From Lysinibacillus boronitolerans JCM 21713 = 10a = NBRC 103108 (lineage in GTDB: Bacteria > Bacillota > Bacilli > Bacillales_A > Planococcaceae), in the NCBI RefSeq assembly GCF_000772935.1, contig NZ_JPVR01000063.1:1-64000 (forward strand): a stretch of 64,000 nt of DNA, written 5' to 3'. Positions 10,374-18,806 of this stretch are shown one piece after another. The position numbers were made by a program, and so were the translations under genes. The stretch's first letter is position 1. Each line of letters opens with the position of its first letter. The notes under the pieces were generated by a model. The model saw only the letters and a program-made list of their open reading frames with translations, was not told the DNA's origin and ran no database searches.

Positions 10374-11426
10374 ATGACTACGTCGACAGGAGTAGGAGAG
10401 CTCAACGATTTAGAAGAGCTACAGAAGCGATCTCATCCGATACGTGGAGTAGTGACTTTAATCGTAGGAGTAATTGGATTAATAATTGCCATTGGTTTAT
10501 CAATTTCTTTTGGTGCTGCAGATATTTCATTGGGTACTGTTTGGACAGCAGTTACCCATTTTTCGCCAGAATTAACAACACATCAAATTATTCATGATAT
10601 TCGCTTACCACGGGTACTAGGAGCAGCATTAGTCGGTGCAAGCTTTGCGGTAGCGGGTGCAATCATGCAGGGGATGACACGTAACCCTTTAGCTGACTCC
10701 GGATTATTAGGGTTGAACTCAGGAGCTGCCTTTATGTTGGCTGTGTGTTTTGCCTTTTTCCCTGGTCTACCTTATATGTATTTAATTTTATGGTCCTTTG
10801 TAGGTGCAGGTCTTGGTGTTGCCATCGTGTATGGTATTGGCTCACTTTCTAAAGGTGGCTTAACACCTATGCGACTAGTTTTAGCTGGTGCTGCTGTTAG
10901 TGCATTACTTGGAGCGCTAGGAGAAGGGGTTGCTCTTTATTTTCGTATTGGACAAGACCTCGCATTTTGGTATGCGGGCGGAGTTTCGGGCACAAAATGG
11001 AGTCATCTACAAATTTTATCTCCATGGATACTTGTTGCGATGATAGGAGCGCTTGTCCTATCGCGTTCCATCACGGTGCTGAGCTTAGGTGAAGAAATTG
11101 CAGTCGGTCTTGGGCAACGTACGGCTGTAGTAAAAATTTGGGGAATGATCATTGTTTTAGTTTTAGCAGGTGCAGCAGTATCTGTTGTCGGTGCAGTTGG
11201 TTTTGTAGGGTTAATTATCCCTCATTTAACGAGATACATAGTTGGTCATGATTATCGCTGGATCATCGCTTGTTCCTTGGTATATGGAGCATTGCTTGTT
11301 GTGTTAGCAGATTTAGTAGCACGTGTTATCAATCCACCTTATGAAACACCAATTGGTGCGCTCATAGCCTTTATCGGTGTCCCATTCTTCCTTTATTTAG
11401 CTCGTAAAGGAGGAAAAGAACTATGA
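10374..11426 (+). CDS. Fe3+-siderophore ABC transporter permease (FecCD family), first subunit
   Basis: A 350-residue polytopic membrane protein of the FecCD/BtuC family, with about ten predicted helices. Family signatures are RLPRVLGAALVGASFAVAGA (about 78-97), GMTRNPLADSGLLG, and GAVGFVGLIIPHLTR near 285, the loop that contacts the ATPase. It should pair with the next gene as a heterodimeric channel. ATG 10374 follows GGGGAGG; a longer frame beginning at 10305 overlaps the ATPase gene. It overlaps its partner by ATGA, suggesting translational coupling. Confidence 0.9.
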   Translation: MTTSTGVGELNDLEELQKRSHPIRGVVTLIVGVIGLIIAIGLSISFGAADISLGTVWTAVTHFSPELTTHQIIHDIRLPRVLGAALVGASFAVAGAIMQGMTRNPLADSGLLGLNSGAAFMLAVCFAFFPGLPYMYLILWSFVGAGLGVAIVYGIGSLSKGGLTPMRLVLAGAAVSALLGALGEGVALYFRIGQDLAFWYAGGVSGTKWSHLQILSPWILVAMIGALVLSRSITVLSLGEEIAVGLGQRTAVVKIWGMIIVLVLAGAAVSVVGAVGFVGLIIPHLTRYIVGHDYRWIIACSLVYGALLVVLADLVARVINPPYETPIGALIAFIGVPFFLYLARKGGKEL

Positions 11427-12457
11427 ATAACAGCTATTTAACACCAAGTCAACTGAAGGCGAAAAGGAAAAATTTCTCCATCCTTGCGACGCTCATTGTG
11501 TTAATCGTCATTACCTTTGTTATAAGTATGAATACAGGGGTTATTAAACTGACACCAATGGAAGTTCTTCGGACTCTTTTTGGTCAAGGTGACGCACAAC
11601 AGCAGCTTATCTTATATGAATTCAGACTTCCAAGAATAGTGATTGCTGTATTAGTAGGTATGGGGTTAGCTATTTCAGGCGCTATTTTACAGGGCATTTC
11701 CAAAAATGCTTTAGCAGACCCAGGAATCTTAGGGATTAATGCTGGAGCAGGTCTTGCTGTCATGCTCTATGTGTCGTTTTTCCCAACTACGAAAGCAGCA
11801 CCTGTTTATTTACTGCCGATACTGGCTTTTGTGGGGGCAGGTTTGACAGCTGTACTGATTTATTCACTTTCTTACCGACGTCATGAGGGTATTACACCCA
11901 TGCGTTTAATTTTAACAGGGGTAGCTGTAGCAGCAGGGATTAGCTCGGCTATGATTGTGCTAACGCTACGTCTATCACCAGAGAATTATCAATTTGTAGC
12001 AATATGGCTTGCAGGTAGCATTTGGGGCTCAAATTGGAGATTTGTTCTGTCATTATTACCATGGTTAGTGATTTTATTGCCATTCGTTTATTCAAAATCA
12101 CGTGTATTAAACGTATTGAATTTAGGTGAATTAACAGCGGTAGGACTAGGTGCTTCGATCGAAAAAGAGCGACGCTGGCTGTTGGCTGCTGCTGTTGGTT
12201 TGGCTGGAGCTAGTGTTTCTGTAAGTGGTGGTATTGGTTTCGTAGGACTTGTTGCGCCACACTTAGCGCGACAGCTTGTTGGGGCCAAACACCAGTTTTT
12301 ATTGCCAACTGCAGCATTATTAGGAGGTTTTTTAGTGTTAATGGCTGATACAATCGGTCGTTCCATTTTAGAACCTTCAGAAATTCCAGCAGGGATTGTT
12401 GTAGCAGTTTTAGGAGCACCTTATTTCTTATATTTACTAGCACGATTAAAAGAATAA
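11423..12457 (+). CDS. Fe3+-siderophore ABC transporter permease (FecCD family), second subunit
   Basis: A 344-residue FecCD-type permease with about ten predicted membrane segments. Motifs parallel the previous gene: RLPRIVIAVLVGMGLAISGA (about 69-88), GISKNALADPGILG, GLGASIEKERR, and GGIGFVGLVAPHLARQLVG near 275. Its ATG lies in the ATGA overlap with the first permease. Together with the ATPase and the binding domain of the first gene it completes an importer for an iron-siderophore, probably a catecholate or hydroxamate; the sequence does not decide which. No terminator follows; instead there is a gene remnant. Confidence 0.9.
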   Translation: MNNSYLTPSQLKAKRKNFSILATLIVLIVITFVISMNTGVIKLTPMEVLRTLFGQGDAQQQLILYEFRLPRIVIAVLVGMGLAISGAILQGISKNALADPGILGINAGAGLAVMLYVSFFPTTKAAPVYLLPILAFVGAGLTAVLIYSLSYRRHEGITPMRLILTGVAVAAGISSAMIVLTLRLSPENYQFVAIWLAGSIWGSNWRFVLSLLPWLVILLPFVYSKSRVLNVLNLGELTAVGLGASIEKERRWLLAAAVGLAGASVSVSGGIGFVGLVAPHLARQLVGAKHQFLLPTAALLGGFLVLMADTIGRSILEPSEIPAGIVVAVLGAPYFLYLLARLKE

Positions 12458-12541
12458 ATGACGCTTTTTCCTTTGTGTATGAATAGTATTGCCATCAGGG
12501 GAAAGAATAGACGGTTATTAATACATCAGATTAGAAAGGAA

Positions 12542-12728
12542 ATATCAGAAGAACTATATGATGTAACGATTGTTGTTGGTGGTCCAGCAGGGCAGTTAGA
12601 TTAATAGCTGGCGCATTTACCGATGGATACTAGCGTTAAATAGTGCAAAACTATACTTGGAGCAAGATGCATCGAAAGTAGCCTATGTATCAACACATAA
12701 TATTCGCATCAAAGAACGAACTGAGTAA
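12542..12728 (+). pseudogene. Remnant of a ferredoxin-NADP+ reductase (YumC/TrxB-like)
   Basis: From 12542 one frame reads ISEELYDVTIVVGGPAGQ, the FAD-binding N-terminus of YumC-type reductases (usually ELYDVTIIGGGPAG). It stops at TAA 12602. The family C-terminus continues in another frame as LIAGAFTDG (12601 on) and, after a further shift, as [20 protein letters not shown] and an end near 12728. About 270 central residues are missing compared with the usual ~330. The initiation codon position holds ATA behind AGAAAGGA. It is therefore a deleted, frameshifted gene. Its place after an iron-siderophore importer suggests the lost enzyme reduced imported ferric siderophore (inference). I know of no reason to expect a product from it. 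Confidence 0.85.
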
Positions 12729-12751
12729 ATGGGGTTAGTAATATTTTTTAC

Positions 12752-12781
12752 TTGAAAATGATAAAATGTCTATGCTATACT
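12752..12781 (+). promoter_or_regulatory. Promoter of rpmE
   Basis: TTGAAA (12752-12757), an 18-nt spacer and TATACT (12776-12781) with an extended -10 TG at 12773-12774. Confidence 0.75.
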
Positions 12782-12784
12782 TCA

Positions 12785-12920
12785 AAAGTATGCAACGTGT
12801 ACATATGTAGCTGACGTTCCACTTCGACACATATTTTGTAGTCGACATATTCGGGCTATGTAAGGTACAGTTCGATAATACTCTGTTCCAGATGGTTCAG
12901 GGCGAGAGGAGAAAACGAAT
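12785..12920 (+). promoter_or_regulatory. Structured 5' leader of rpmE
   Basis: The promoter implies a leader of about 130 nt. It contains small hairpins: ACATA/TATGT (12845-12849 with 12857-12861) and GGTACAG/CTGTTCC with one mismatch (12864-12870 with 12883-12889). A ribosomal-protein autoregulatory leader is possible, but no consensus could be matched by eye. The ribosome binding site AGAGGAG lies near 12905. Confidence 0.4.
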
Positions 12921-13124
12921 ATGAAACAAGGAATTCATCCAGACTACAAAGAAGCAACAGTAACTTGCTCTTGTGGGAACACTTTCAAAACTGGTTCAGT
13001 AAAAGAAAACATCGTTGTCGAGTTCTGCAACGAATGTCACCCATTCTACACTGGCCGTCAAAAATTCGCGTCTGCTGATGGTCGCGTGGATCGTTTCAAC
13101 AAAAAATACGGTCTTAAAAACTAA
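12921..13124 (+). CDS. rpmE: 50S ribosomal protein L31 (zinc-binding type)
   Basis: A 67-residue component of the large ribosomal subunit that helps bridge the subunits. It is the zinc-binding form, with cysteines 16, 18, 36 and 39 in CSCGNTF and CNECHPF. That places it with B. subtilis RpmE rather than the cysteine-free YtiA form made in zinc starvation. It has its own promoter, a long leader and a strong terminator, so it is monocistronic. Position between rho and tdk is as in B. subtilis, apart from the inserted iron island. Confidence 0.97.
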   Translation: MKQGIHPDYKEATVTCSCGNTFKTGSVKENIVVEFCNECHPFYTGRQKFASADGRVDRFNKKYGLKN

Positions 13125-13133
13125 TGTTAGTTT

Positions 13134-13170
13134 AATACCTGCCAAGCATGCGCTTGGCAGGTATTTTTTT
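13134..13170 (+). terminator. Terminator after rpmE
   Basis: A perfect 14-bp stem (13134-13147 with 13152-13165), a 4-nt loop and a run of T residues. Confidence 0.95.
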
Positions 13171-13240
13171 CAGTAAATAATACACGTTGATGCAAGTCTT
13201 TTCAAAATCCAGATAGACACAAAGAAAGGGAGAAGACAAA

Positions 13241-13813
13241 ATGGCACAGCTATATTTTAAACATGGTGCAATGAATAGTGGGAAATCAATAGAAATTCTA
13301 AAAGTTGCCCATAATTATGAAGAACAACAGAAGCCTGTAATGATGTTTACTTCAGGTCTAGATACGCGTGATGAGGTGGGCTTTGTTTCCAGTCGAGTAG
13401 GTTTAAGACAACAAGCCATTCCTGTTTATGAAGATACAAATATTTATGAATTAGTGAAAAATAATGCTGTCAAACCGTACTGTGTGCTTGTGGATGAAGT
13501 TCAATTTTTAAAAAAGGCACATGTTTTACAGCTAGCTAACATTGTGGATCAATTGGACATTCCTGTTATGGGCTTTGGCTTAAAAAATGATTTTCAAAAT
13601 GAGCTATTTGAAGGCAGCCAGTACATGCTTACATATGCAGATAAAATTGAAGAAATGAAAACAATTTGCTGGTTCTGTCATAAAAAAGCAACAATGAATT
13701 TGCGAGTAGATGAAAGTGGAAAGCCAGTTTACACAGGTGATCAAATTCAAATCGGTGGCAATGATTCGTATTACCCGGTTTGCCGAAAATGTCATGCACA
13801 TCCACCACTTTAA
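13241..13813 (+). CDS. tdk: Thymidine kinase
   Basis: Phosphorylates thymidine with ATP in the pyrimidine salvage pathway. The 190-residue protein is a type II thymidine kinase: P-loop GAMNSGKS at residues 9-16, Walker B-like DEVQFL near 86, and a zinc-binding set CWFCHKK plus CRKCH at the C-terminus. ATG 13241 follows AAAGGGAGAAG. It precedes prfA as in B. subtilis. Confidence 0.95.
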   Translation: MAQLYFKHGAMNSGKSIEILKVAHNYEEQQKPVMMFTSGLDTRDEVGFVSSRVGLRQQAIPVYEDTNIYELVKNNAVKPYCVLVDEVQFLKKAHVLQLANIVDQLDIPVMGFGLKNDFQNELFEGSQYMLTYADKIEEMKTICWFCHKKATMNLRVDESGKPVYTGDQIQIGGNDSYYPVCRKCHAHPPL

Positions 13814-13904
13814 CGCTAAATAGCATGACACAGTGCTAAGAAAAAGTAGCATACATGTGAAAATTTCCTTATACTAAGTAGTGGAAATAAGAAATGAAAA
13901 AGCC

Positions 13905-13925
13905 ATTACGCCTAAGCGTAATTTT
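13905..13925 (+). terminator. Weak hairpin between tdk and prfA
   Basis: A 7-bp stem (13905-13911 with 13916-13922) with a CTAA loop is followed by TTTG only. It is enclosed by a possible outer AAGCC/GGCTT pairing. Partial termination or leader structure are both possible. Confidence 0.35.
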
Positions 13926-13985
13926 GATGGAAGCGGCTTCTCTGTAAAAAGGAGCATCTTAAAAAACTAAATAGAGGTGAAATCC

Positions 13986-15062
13986 ATGTTTGATCGATTA
14001 CAGGCAGTGGAAGATCGTTATGAAAGGCTTACTGAGCTTTTGAGCGATCCGGATATTGTTAATGATAATAAGAAATTACGCGAATATTCTAAGGAACAAT
14101 CAGATATCCAAGAGACCGTAGATACTTATCGTGAATATAAAAGTGTTAAAGAGCAGCTAGTAGATACGCGTGAAATGTTAGATAGCGAAAAAGATCCTGA
14201 TATGCACGAAATGGTAAAGGAAGAATTTAACCTATTAAAAGCACAACAGGAAGAGCTAGAAGAGCGTTTACGTATTTTATTGATTCCGAAAGATCCGAAT
14301 GATAATAAGAACGTTATTATGGAAATCCGTGGCGCAGCTGGCGGTGACGAGGCTAATATTTTTGCGGGTGACTTGTTCCGTATGTATTCTCGCTATGCAG
14401 AAACACAAGGCTGGAAAATTGATATTATGGAAGCTACACCAAACCCAATGGGCGGCTATAAAGAGGTAATCTTTATGATTAATGGACAAGGGGCTTATTC
14501 AAAATTCAAATTTGAAAATGGCGCACACCGTGTTCAACGTGTCCCTGCTACAGAATCACAAGGCCGAATTCATACATCAACAGCAACAGTTGCTTGCTTA
14601 CCTGAGGTTGAGGAAGTAGATGTTGAAATCCATGAAAAGGATATCCGTGTAGATACATTTGCGTCTTCTGGTGCAGGTGGTCAATCTGTAAATACAACGA
14701 TGTCTGCTGTTCGTATGACCCATTTACCAACAGGTGTTGTGGTTTCGATGCAGGATGAACGTTCACAAATTAAAAACCGTGAAAAAGCAATGAAAATTCT
14801 TCGTGCTCGTGTAGCAGATATGTATATGCAGGAAGCGCAAAAAGAGATTGATGCTACACGTAAATCAGCTGTGGGATCTGGTGACCGATCAGAGCGAATT
14901 CGCACATACAATTATCCACAAAACCGTGTAACTGACCATCGTATCGGCTTAACGATTCAAAAGCTAGATCAAATCGTAGAAGGCAGACTAGATGAGATTA
15001 TCGATGCTCTTATTTTAGAAGAACAAGCATCGAAGTTAGAGCGATTAAATGATGATTTATAA
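13986..15062 (+). CDS. prfA: Peptide chain release factor 1
   Basis: Recognises UAA and UAG and triggers peptide release on the ribosome. The 358-residue protein has the catalytic GGQ at residues 231-233 within [12 protein letters not shown]; the anticodon-like tripeptide region of RF1 lies upstream in the [20 protein letters not shown] segment. ATG 13986 is chosen because AGAGGTGA precedes it by 5-6 nt and [13 protein letters not shown] aligns with other RF1 N-termini; GTG 13977 falls inside that binding site. The last codons overlap prmC, which modifies the GGQ glutamine. Confidence 0.96.
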   Translation: MFDRLQAVEDRYERLTELLSDPDIVNDNKKLREYSKEQSDIQETVDTYREYKSVKEQLVDTREMLDSEKDPDMHEMVKEEFNLLKAQQEELEERLRILLIPKDPNDNKNVIMEIRGAAGGDEANIFAGDLFRMYSRYAETQGWKIDIMEATPNPMGGYKEVIFMINGQGAYSKFKFENGAHRVQRVPATESQGRIHTSTATVACLPEVEEVDVEIHEKDIRVDTFASSGAGGQSVNTTMSAVRMTHLPTGVVVSMQDERSQIKNREKAMKILRARVADMYMQEAQKEIDATRKSAVGSGDRSERIRTYNYPQNRVTDHRIGLTIQKLDQIVEGRLDEIIDALILEEQASKLERLNDDL

Positions 15063-15909
15063 AAATGTGATGGAGGCCCTTGAGTGGGCTTCTTCTTTTT
15101 TAGTGGATAATGGTCGTGAACAAACAGCAGCGCGGATTGTTATGCAACATGTGCTTGGTACTAGTTATGGAGAGGTCATGTTGCATTTGCAGGAGGAATT
15201 AACACCAGCACAGCAAAGGCAATTTAATGAGCTTATAAAAGAACATGCCAGTGGACGCCCTGTCCAATATTGTGTTGGGTGTGAGGAGTTTTATGGCCGT
15301 TCATTTTTAGTCGATGAATCTGTCTTAATACCGCGACCTGAAACAGAGGAATTGGTACTTGGAACAATTAATCGATTACCGAAACTATTCACAACGCAAA
15401 CATTGAGGCTGGCTGATATCGGTACAGGTAGTGGGGCCATTGCTATTTCAATGAAGCTGGAATGTCCGCCATTAACAGTCATAGCTACCGATTTATCAGA
15501 AGCAGCATTAGTGACTGCCCAAAAAAATGCAAAGCAATTAGAGGCAGATATTGATTTTAGATTGGGAGATTTAGCCGCTCCACTTGCAGGAGAGAAATTT
15601 GATATTGTTTTATCGAACCCACCATATATCGCATTGGATGAGGCACAAGAAATGTCAAGCGTTGTGCTAGAGCATGAGCCGCATAGTGCCCTCTTTGCAG
15701 AGGAAGATGGTCTTATTTTATATAGAAAATTAGCTGAACAATTACCAGCTTATATGAATAGACCAGGGTTAATTGGATTAGAAATCGGTTATACACAAGG
15801 GGAGAAAGTAGCCAAATTCTTTCAAGATAGTTTTCCACAGGCGACAGTTTCAGTAGAAAAAGATATTAATGGTAAACCTCGAATGATTTTTTGTGAAATA
15901 CATGTATAA
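15049..15909 (+). CDS. prmC: Release factor glutamine methyltransferase
   Basis: Methylates the glutamine of the GGQ motif in release factors, using S-adenosylmethionine. The 286-residue protein has an N-terminal helical release-factor-binding domain (about 1-90) and a Rossmann methyltransferase domain with [12 protein letters not shown] (about 122) and the substrate-amide motif NPPYIA (about 190). The start overlaps the end of prfA by 14 nt; two adjacent ATG codons (15049 and 15052) are equally possible and no clear binding site is seen, in keeping with translational coupling. Confidence 0.93.
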   Translation: MMIYKNVMEALEWASSFLVDNGREQTAARIVMQHVLGTSYGEVMLHLQEELTPAQQRQFNELIKEHASGRPVQYCVGCEEFYGRSFLVDESVLIPRPETEELVLGTINRLPKLFTTQTLRLADIGTGSGAIAISMKLECPPLTVIATDLSEAALVTAQKNAKQLEADIDFRLGDLAAPLAGEKFDIVLSNPPYIALDEAQEMSSVVLEHEPHSALFAEEDGLILYRKLAEQLPAYMNRPGLIGLEIGYTQGEKVAKFFQDSFPQATVSVEKDINGKPRMIFCEIHV

Positions 15910-15953
15910 AGTTTCTGGATCTTGCCAACAATGTTGAGCAAGGAGGGATTTTT

Positions 15954-16544
15954 ATGTTAAACGAATACAAGATTATTAGATTACCTAAACAAAATATCTT
16001 TCTAGCTTTTGCTAGACTAGTATTAATTGCGATTGTTTTACAGTTATGTGTTTTATATATTCCATCATTAGTAGGTTTGGCGAAGGAATCTTCCGATGAT
16101 GTGCAAGAAAAAGATTTTCGTATACGTGTTATTGCAAACAGTAATACTGCACAGGATCAGCTAGAGAAACAGCAGCTTGTCCAAGATTTAAAGCCGTACT
16201 TTCTACAAGTGAGTACCGCTGGATTTGCAGGGAATGAGCAAATTCTTTCGTTAAAACAACAAATTGAAGCTGAACTGAGCGAAAATTATCCACAATTGGA
16301 TACACAGGTTGTTGTTGGGGATAACTTATTCCCGCCAAAAAGACAAGGTGCTGTACTTTATCCACAAAATGTCTATCAATCAATTGTTGTAAAGATCGGT
16401 GATGCACGTGGAGATAACTGGTGGTGCAGTATCTTCCCATCTATCTGTGAGCCTGATAAAGAAGAGGTAAAAGAAGAAGTAGAAGAAGAAAAAGAACAAG
16501 TTACATTTTTTATATGGGAATGGATTAAAGGACTTTTTGAATAA
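15954..16544 (+). CDS. spoIIR: Stage II sporulation protein R
   Basis: Secreted forespore signal that activates the SpoIIGA protease to process pro-sigma-E in the mother cell. The 196-residue protein has an N-terminal hydrophobic signal or anchor (about 18-42), the family block FRIRVIANSNTAQDQLEKQ (about 58-76) and the cysteine-containing NWWCSIFPSIC (about 160-170). It is somewhat shorter than B. subtilis SpoIIR (about 224), with an acidic lysine/glutamate-rich tail. ATG 15954 follows AAGGAGGG. Its 3' half carries two perfect DnaA boxes described separately. Synteny (prmC, spoIIR, ywlC) supports the call. Confidence 0.9.
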   Translation: MLNEYKIIRLPKQNIFLAFARLVLIAIVLQLCVLYIPSLVGLAKESSDDVQEKDFRIRVIANSNTAQDQLEKQQLVQDLKPYFLQVSTAGFAGNEQILSLKQQIEAELSENYPQLDTQVVVGDNLFPPKRQGAVLYPQNVYQSIVVKIGDARGDNWWCSIFPSICEPDKEEVKEEVEEEKEQVTFFIWEWIKGLFE

Positions 16545-16608
16545 ATTGTGCACAAATTCAGACAACTTATACACATTTTTTAATAAGTTATAAACAATAT
16601 GTGGATAA
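16286..16608. promoter_or_regulatory. DnaA-box cluster across the end of spoIIR and upstream of tsaC
   Basis: Four perfect TTATNCACA boxes lie within 323 bp: 16286-16294 and 16358-16366 (plus strand, inside spoIIR), 16567-16575 (plus) and 16600-16608 (minus). One-mismatch boxes sit at 16547-16555 (near-palindromic) and 16588-16596. The last four fall in the 100-bp gap before tsaC. In B. subtilis the corresponding ywlC upstream region is a known DnaA-bound site outside the origin. Confidence 0.75.
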
Positions 16609-16644
16609 TTACGTTAAAACGAATAATGAAGGTAGGTATTAATC

Positions 16645-17679
16645 ATGGAAACCGTTTGTAAGGTTGTGGACAGTAATGTGAATAGTCAGATTAATTATAC
16701 ACAAGCTGTGGATATCTTAAATGCAGGAGAGGTAGTCGCATTTCCGACAGAAACGGTTTATGGCTTAGGAGCAATTGCCACAAATGATCTGGCAGTTAAA
16801 AAGATATTTAAAGCAAAAGGTCGACCTTCAGATAATCCTTTAATTGTCCACGTTGGTACAAAAGAGGAAGTAGCAATCTATATCGACCATATTTCTGACA
16901 TAGCTAAACAATGCATGGATTTATTTTGGCCAGGACCATTAACACTGGTGATGCCAGCGAAGCCAAATGTATTAGCGAAAAGTGTCACTGCTGGATTATC
17001 AACAGTTGGCATTCGAATGCCTGATCATCCAGTAGCGCTTGCTTTACTACAACAGCTCCAAAAACCGCTTGCTGCACCGAGCGCTAATCGTAGTGGAAAG
17101 CCAAGCCCTACAGAAGCTGTTCATGTTTTAGATGATTTAGAAGGGTACATACCTTATATTTTAGATGGAGGTTCTACAGGCATAGGGCTTGAATCCACTG
17201 TACTAGATGTAACACATGAACCTCCAGTAATTTTACGTCCAGGTGGTATTACGAAGGAAATGCTTGAGGCTAAGATTGGCCCTGTTATTCAACCAACTAC
17301 AATAGAGCAGAAGCTAGACACAACGCCTAAGGCACCAGGAATGAAATATACGCATTATGCACCAAATGCTCCAGTGTATTTAATAGACTGTGATGTTGAG
17401 AAAGTCAACGAAGCGGTTTTACATTTACAGAGACAAGGACATCGCGTAGCACTACTTGCACCTGTAAACTTTGAGGAAATCAAAGTTGATTTTTACTTCT
17501 CCATTGGTGAAGCAGGAAGTAAAGAAGAAATGGGTGCGGCCTTATATAATGCACTTAGAGCATGTGATAAAACTACCGCTACCGTAATATTAGCCACAAC
17601 TACTTCAAAAGAAGGAGTAGGAGCAGCTATTATGAATAGACTTGAAAAAGCCTCTGGAGGTAAATGGTATTCACTGTAA
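16645..17679 (+). CDS. tsaC: Threonylcarbamoyl-AMP synthase (Sua5/YwlC)
   Basis: Makes threonylcarbamoyl-AMP from threonine, bicarbonate and ATP, the first step of t6A modification of tRNAs reading ANN codons. The 344-residue protein has the YrdC fold (about 15-210) with the KAKGRPSDNPL block, the GIRMPDHP segment and SANRSGKPSPT, then a C-terminal Sua5 domain (about 225-344), as in B. subtilis YwlC. ATG 16645 follows GAAGGTAGG. The promoter region is packed with DnaA boxes, so control by DnaA is likely (inference from B. subtilis). Confidence 0.93.
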   Translation: METVCKVVDSNVNSQINYTQAVDILNAGEVVAFPTETVYGLGAIATNDLAVKKIFKAKGRPSDNPLIVHVGTKEEVAIYIDHISDIAKQCMDLFWPGPLTLVMPAKPNVLAKSVTAGLSTVGIRMPDHPVALALLQQLQKPLAAPSANRSGKPSPTEAVHVLDDLEGYIPYILDGGSTGIGLESTVLDVTHEPPVILRPGGITKEMLEAKIGPVIQPTTIEQKLDTTPKAPGMKYTHYAPNAPVYLIDCDVEKVNEAVLHLQRQGHRVALLAPVNFEEIKVDFYFSIGEAGSKEEMGAALYNALRACDKTTATVILATTTSKEGVGAAIMNRLEKASGGKWYSL

Positions 17680-17698
17680 ATAATAATAGAATCATTAT

Positions 17699-17741
17699 AG
17701 ACAAAAGGCATTGAACAACCACATGTTTTTTGTCTTTTTTT
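17699..17741 (+). terminator. Terminator after tsaC
   Basis: AGACAAAA (17699-17706) pairs with TTTTGTCT (17728-17735), followed by a T run to 17741. Confidence 0.75.
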
Positions 17742-17837
17742 GTCCTATTAAAATGAAAAACAATAGTAAACAGTTATGATAATAATGTATTTTCGAGCAT
17801 AAAATGATAAAATATTAGGGAGCAAAGGAGTGCATTC

Positions 17838-18335
17838 TTGCAGGGTATTCTTGCAGGTATATTAACGTCTGTTGATGTGATTGGTCTATATGTTTTGCTG
17901 CCAAATGTTAGATATCGATTATTTTTATCATTATGGACGGCTGCATTACATATGCTTTTCCCTTTATTAGGATTTGAATTAGGAAACTATTTAATTCGAT
18001 TTCTATTAGAATGGGGACAATGGATTTCAAGTATTTTATTATTTTGTATCGGTATGCATTTACTCTTATTTTCTCACAGAGATGAAAAAGTAACGATTTC
18101 ACCTGTACTTTTAGCAGTGACTGCAAGCCTAGATACCTTTTCAGTTAGTGTTTCTTTTGGTATGCTTAACTTAGAAAAAACAATTTTTATTATGAGTGCA
18201 GGCTTAAGTGCATTAATTTGTGCTTATGGGTCATTAGTCATTGCGCGTAGAAGCCAAGTCTTTTTTGGCAGTAAAATTCAAGTAGTTGCTGGCATTATAT
18301 TTATTATCATGAGTATTCTAGCTATTCAACAATAG
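17838..18335 (+). CDS. Putative manganese efflux pump (MntP/YwlD-like)
   Basis: A 165-residue membrane protein with about six hydrophobic segments. Two related half-repeats begin TSVDVIGLY (near residue 11) and TASLDTFSVSVSFGM (near 95); the conserved Asp in the second is typical of MntP-family transporters. The likely start is TTG 17838, seven nt after AAAGGAG (17824-17830); no ATG gives a better fit. Position between ywlC and ywlE matches B. subtilis ywlD (mntP). Export of manganese is inferred from family and synteny. The first repeat is divergent. Confidence 0.75.
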   Translation: MQGILAGILTSVDVIGLYVLLPNVRYRLFLSLWTAALHMLFPLLGFELGNYLIRFLLEWGQWISSILLFCIGMHLLLFSHRDEKVTISPVLLAVTASLDTFSVSVSFGMLNLEKTIFIMSAGLSALICAYGSLVIARRSQVFFGSKIQVVAGIIFIIMSILAIQQ

Positions 18336-18357
18336 ATCAAATTGGAGAGTGATAAGT

Positions 18358-18798
18358 GTGAAGATATTATTTGTTTGTACAGGCAATACTTGTCGCAGTC
18401 CGATGGCAGAAGCTATTTTAAAACATAAACAAATAAACAATGTAGAAGTGCGCTCAGCAGGTATTTATGCGATGCCTAATGCACAAATGTCAGCACATGC
18501 ACAACAAGTGTTAAATGAAGCCCAAATGTCCCATCAACATTTTGCGACCCAATTATCACAAGCTGAAATGGTATGGGCAGATTTAGTTTTAACGATGACG
18601 AATGCTCACAAAGATACCGTCATTTCCAATTATCCAGAAGCTGAGCATAAAGTATTTACATTGAAAGAATATACAAATGAGGGCAGTTTGGAAAATGTAG
18701 GGGATCCTTATGGTGGTAATAGAGCAATTTATGAAGCAACATTTGCAGAATTAAAAGAACTGGTCGATCAATTAATACAAAAACTAGAAAAGAATTGA
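18358..18798 (+). CDS. ywlE: Protein-arginine phosphatase YwlE (low-molecular-weight phosphatase fold)
   Basis: Removes phosphate from arginine residues placed by McsB, opposing ClpCP-directed protein marking. The 146-residue protein begins with the P-loop CTGNTCRS (nucleophile Cys7, Arg13); the Thr within the loop is the residue that distinguishes arginine from tyrosine phosphatases. The general acid lies in VGDPYGG near 122. GTG 18358 is chosen because GGAGAG (18344-18349) is 8 nt upstream and it aligns with other YwlE N-termini; GTG 18349 overlaps that site. Part of the ywlC-ywlD-ywlE series. Confidence 0.92.
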   Translation: MKILFVCTGNTCRSPMAEAILKHKQINNVEVRSAGIYAMPNAQMSAHAQQVLNEAQMSHQHFATQLSQAEMVWADLVLTMTNAHKDTVISNYPEAEHKVFTLKEYTNEGSLENVGDPYGGNRAIYEATFAELKELVDQLIQKLEKN

Positions 18799-18806
18799 GG
18801 GGTCCT

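Noticed and set aside
12458-12540. Small gene after the second permease
   Set aside because: No start with a binding site and no coherent frame; it leads into the reductase remnant.
14912-14920. Perfect DnaA box inside prfA
   Set aside because: It is isolated and falls on conserved codons for Tyr-Pro-Gln, so it is probably chance.
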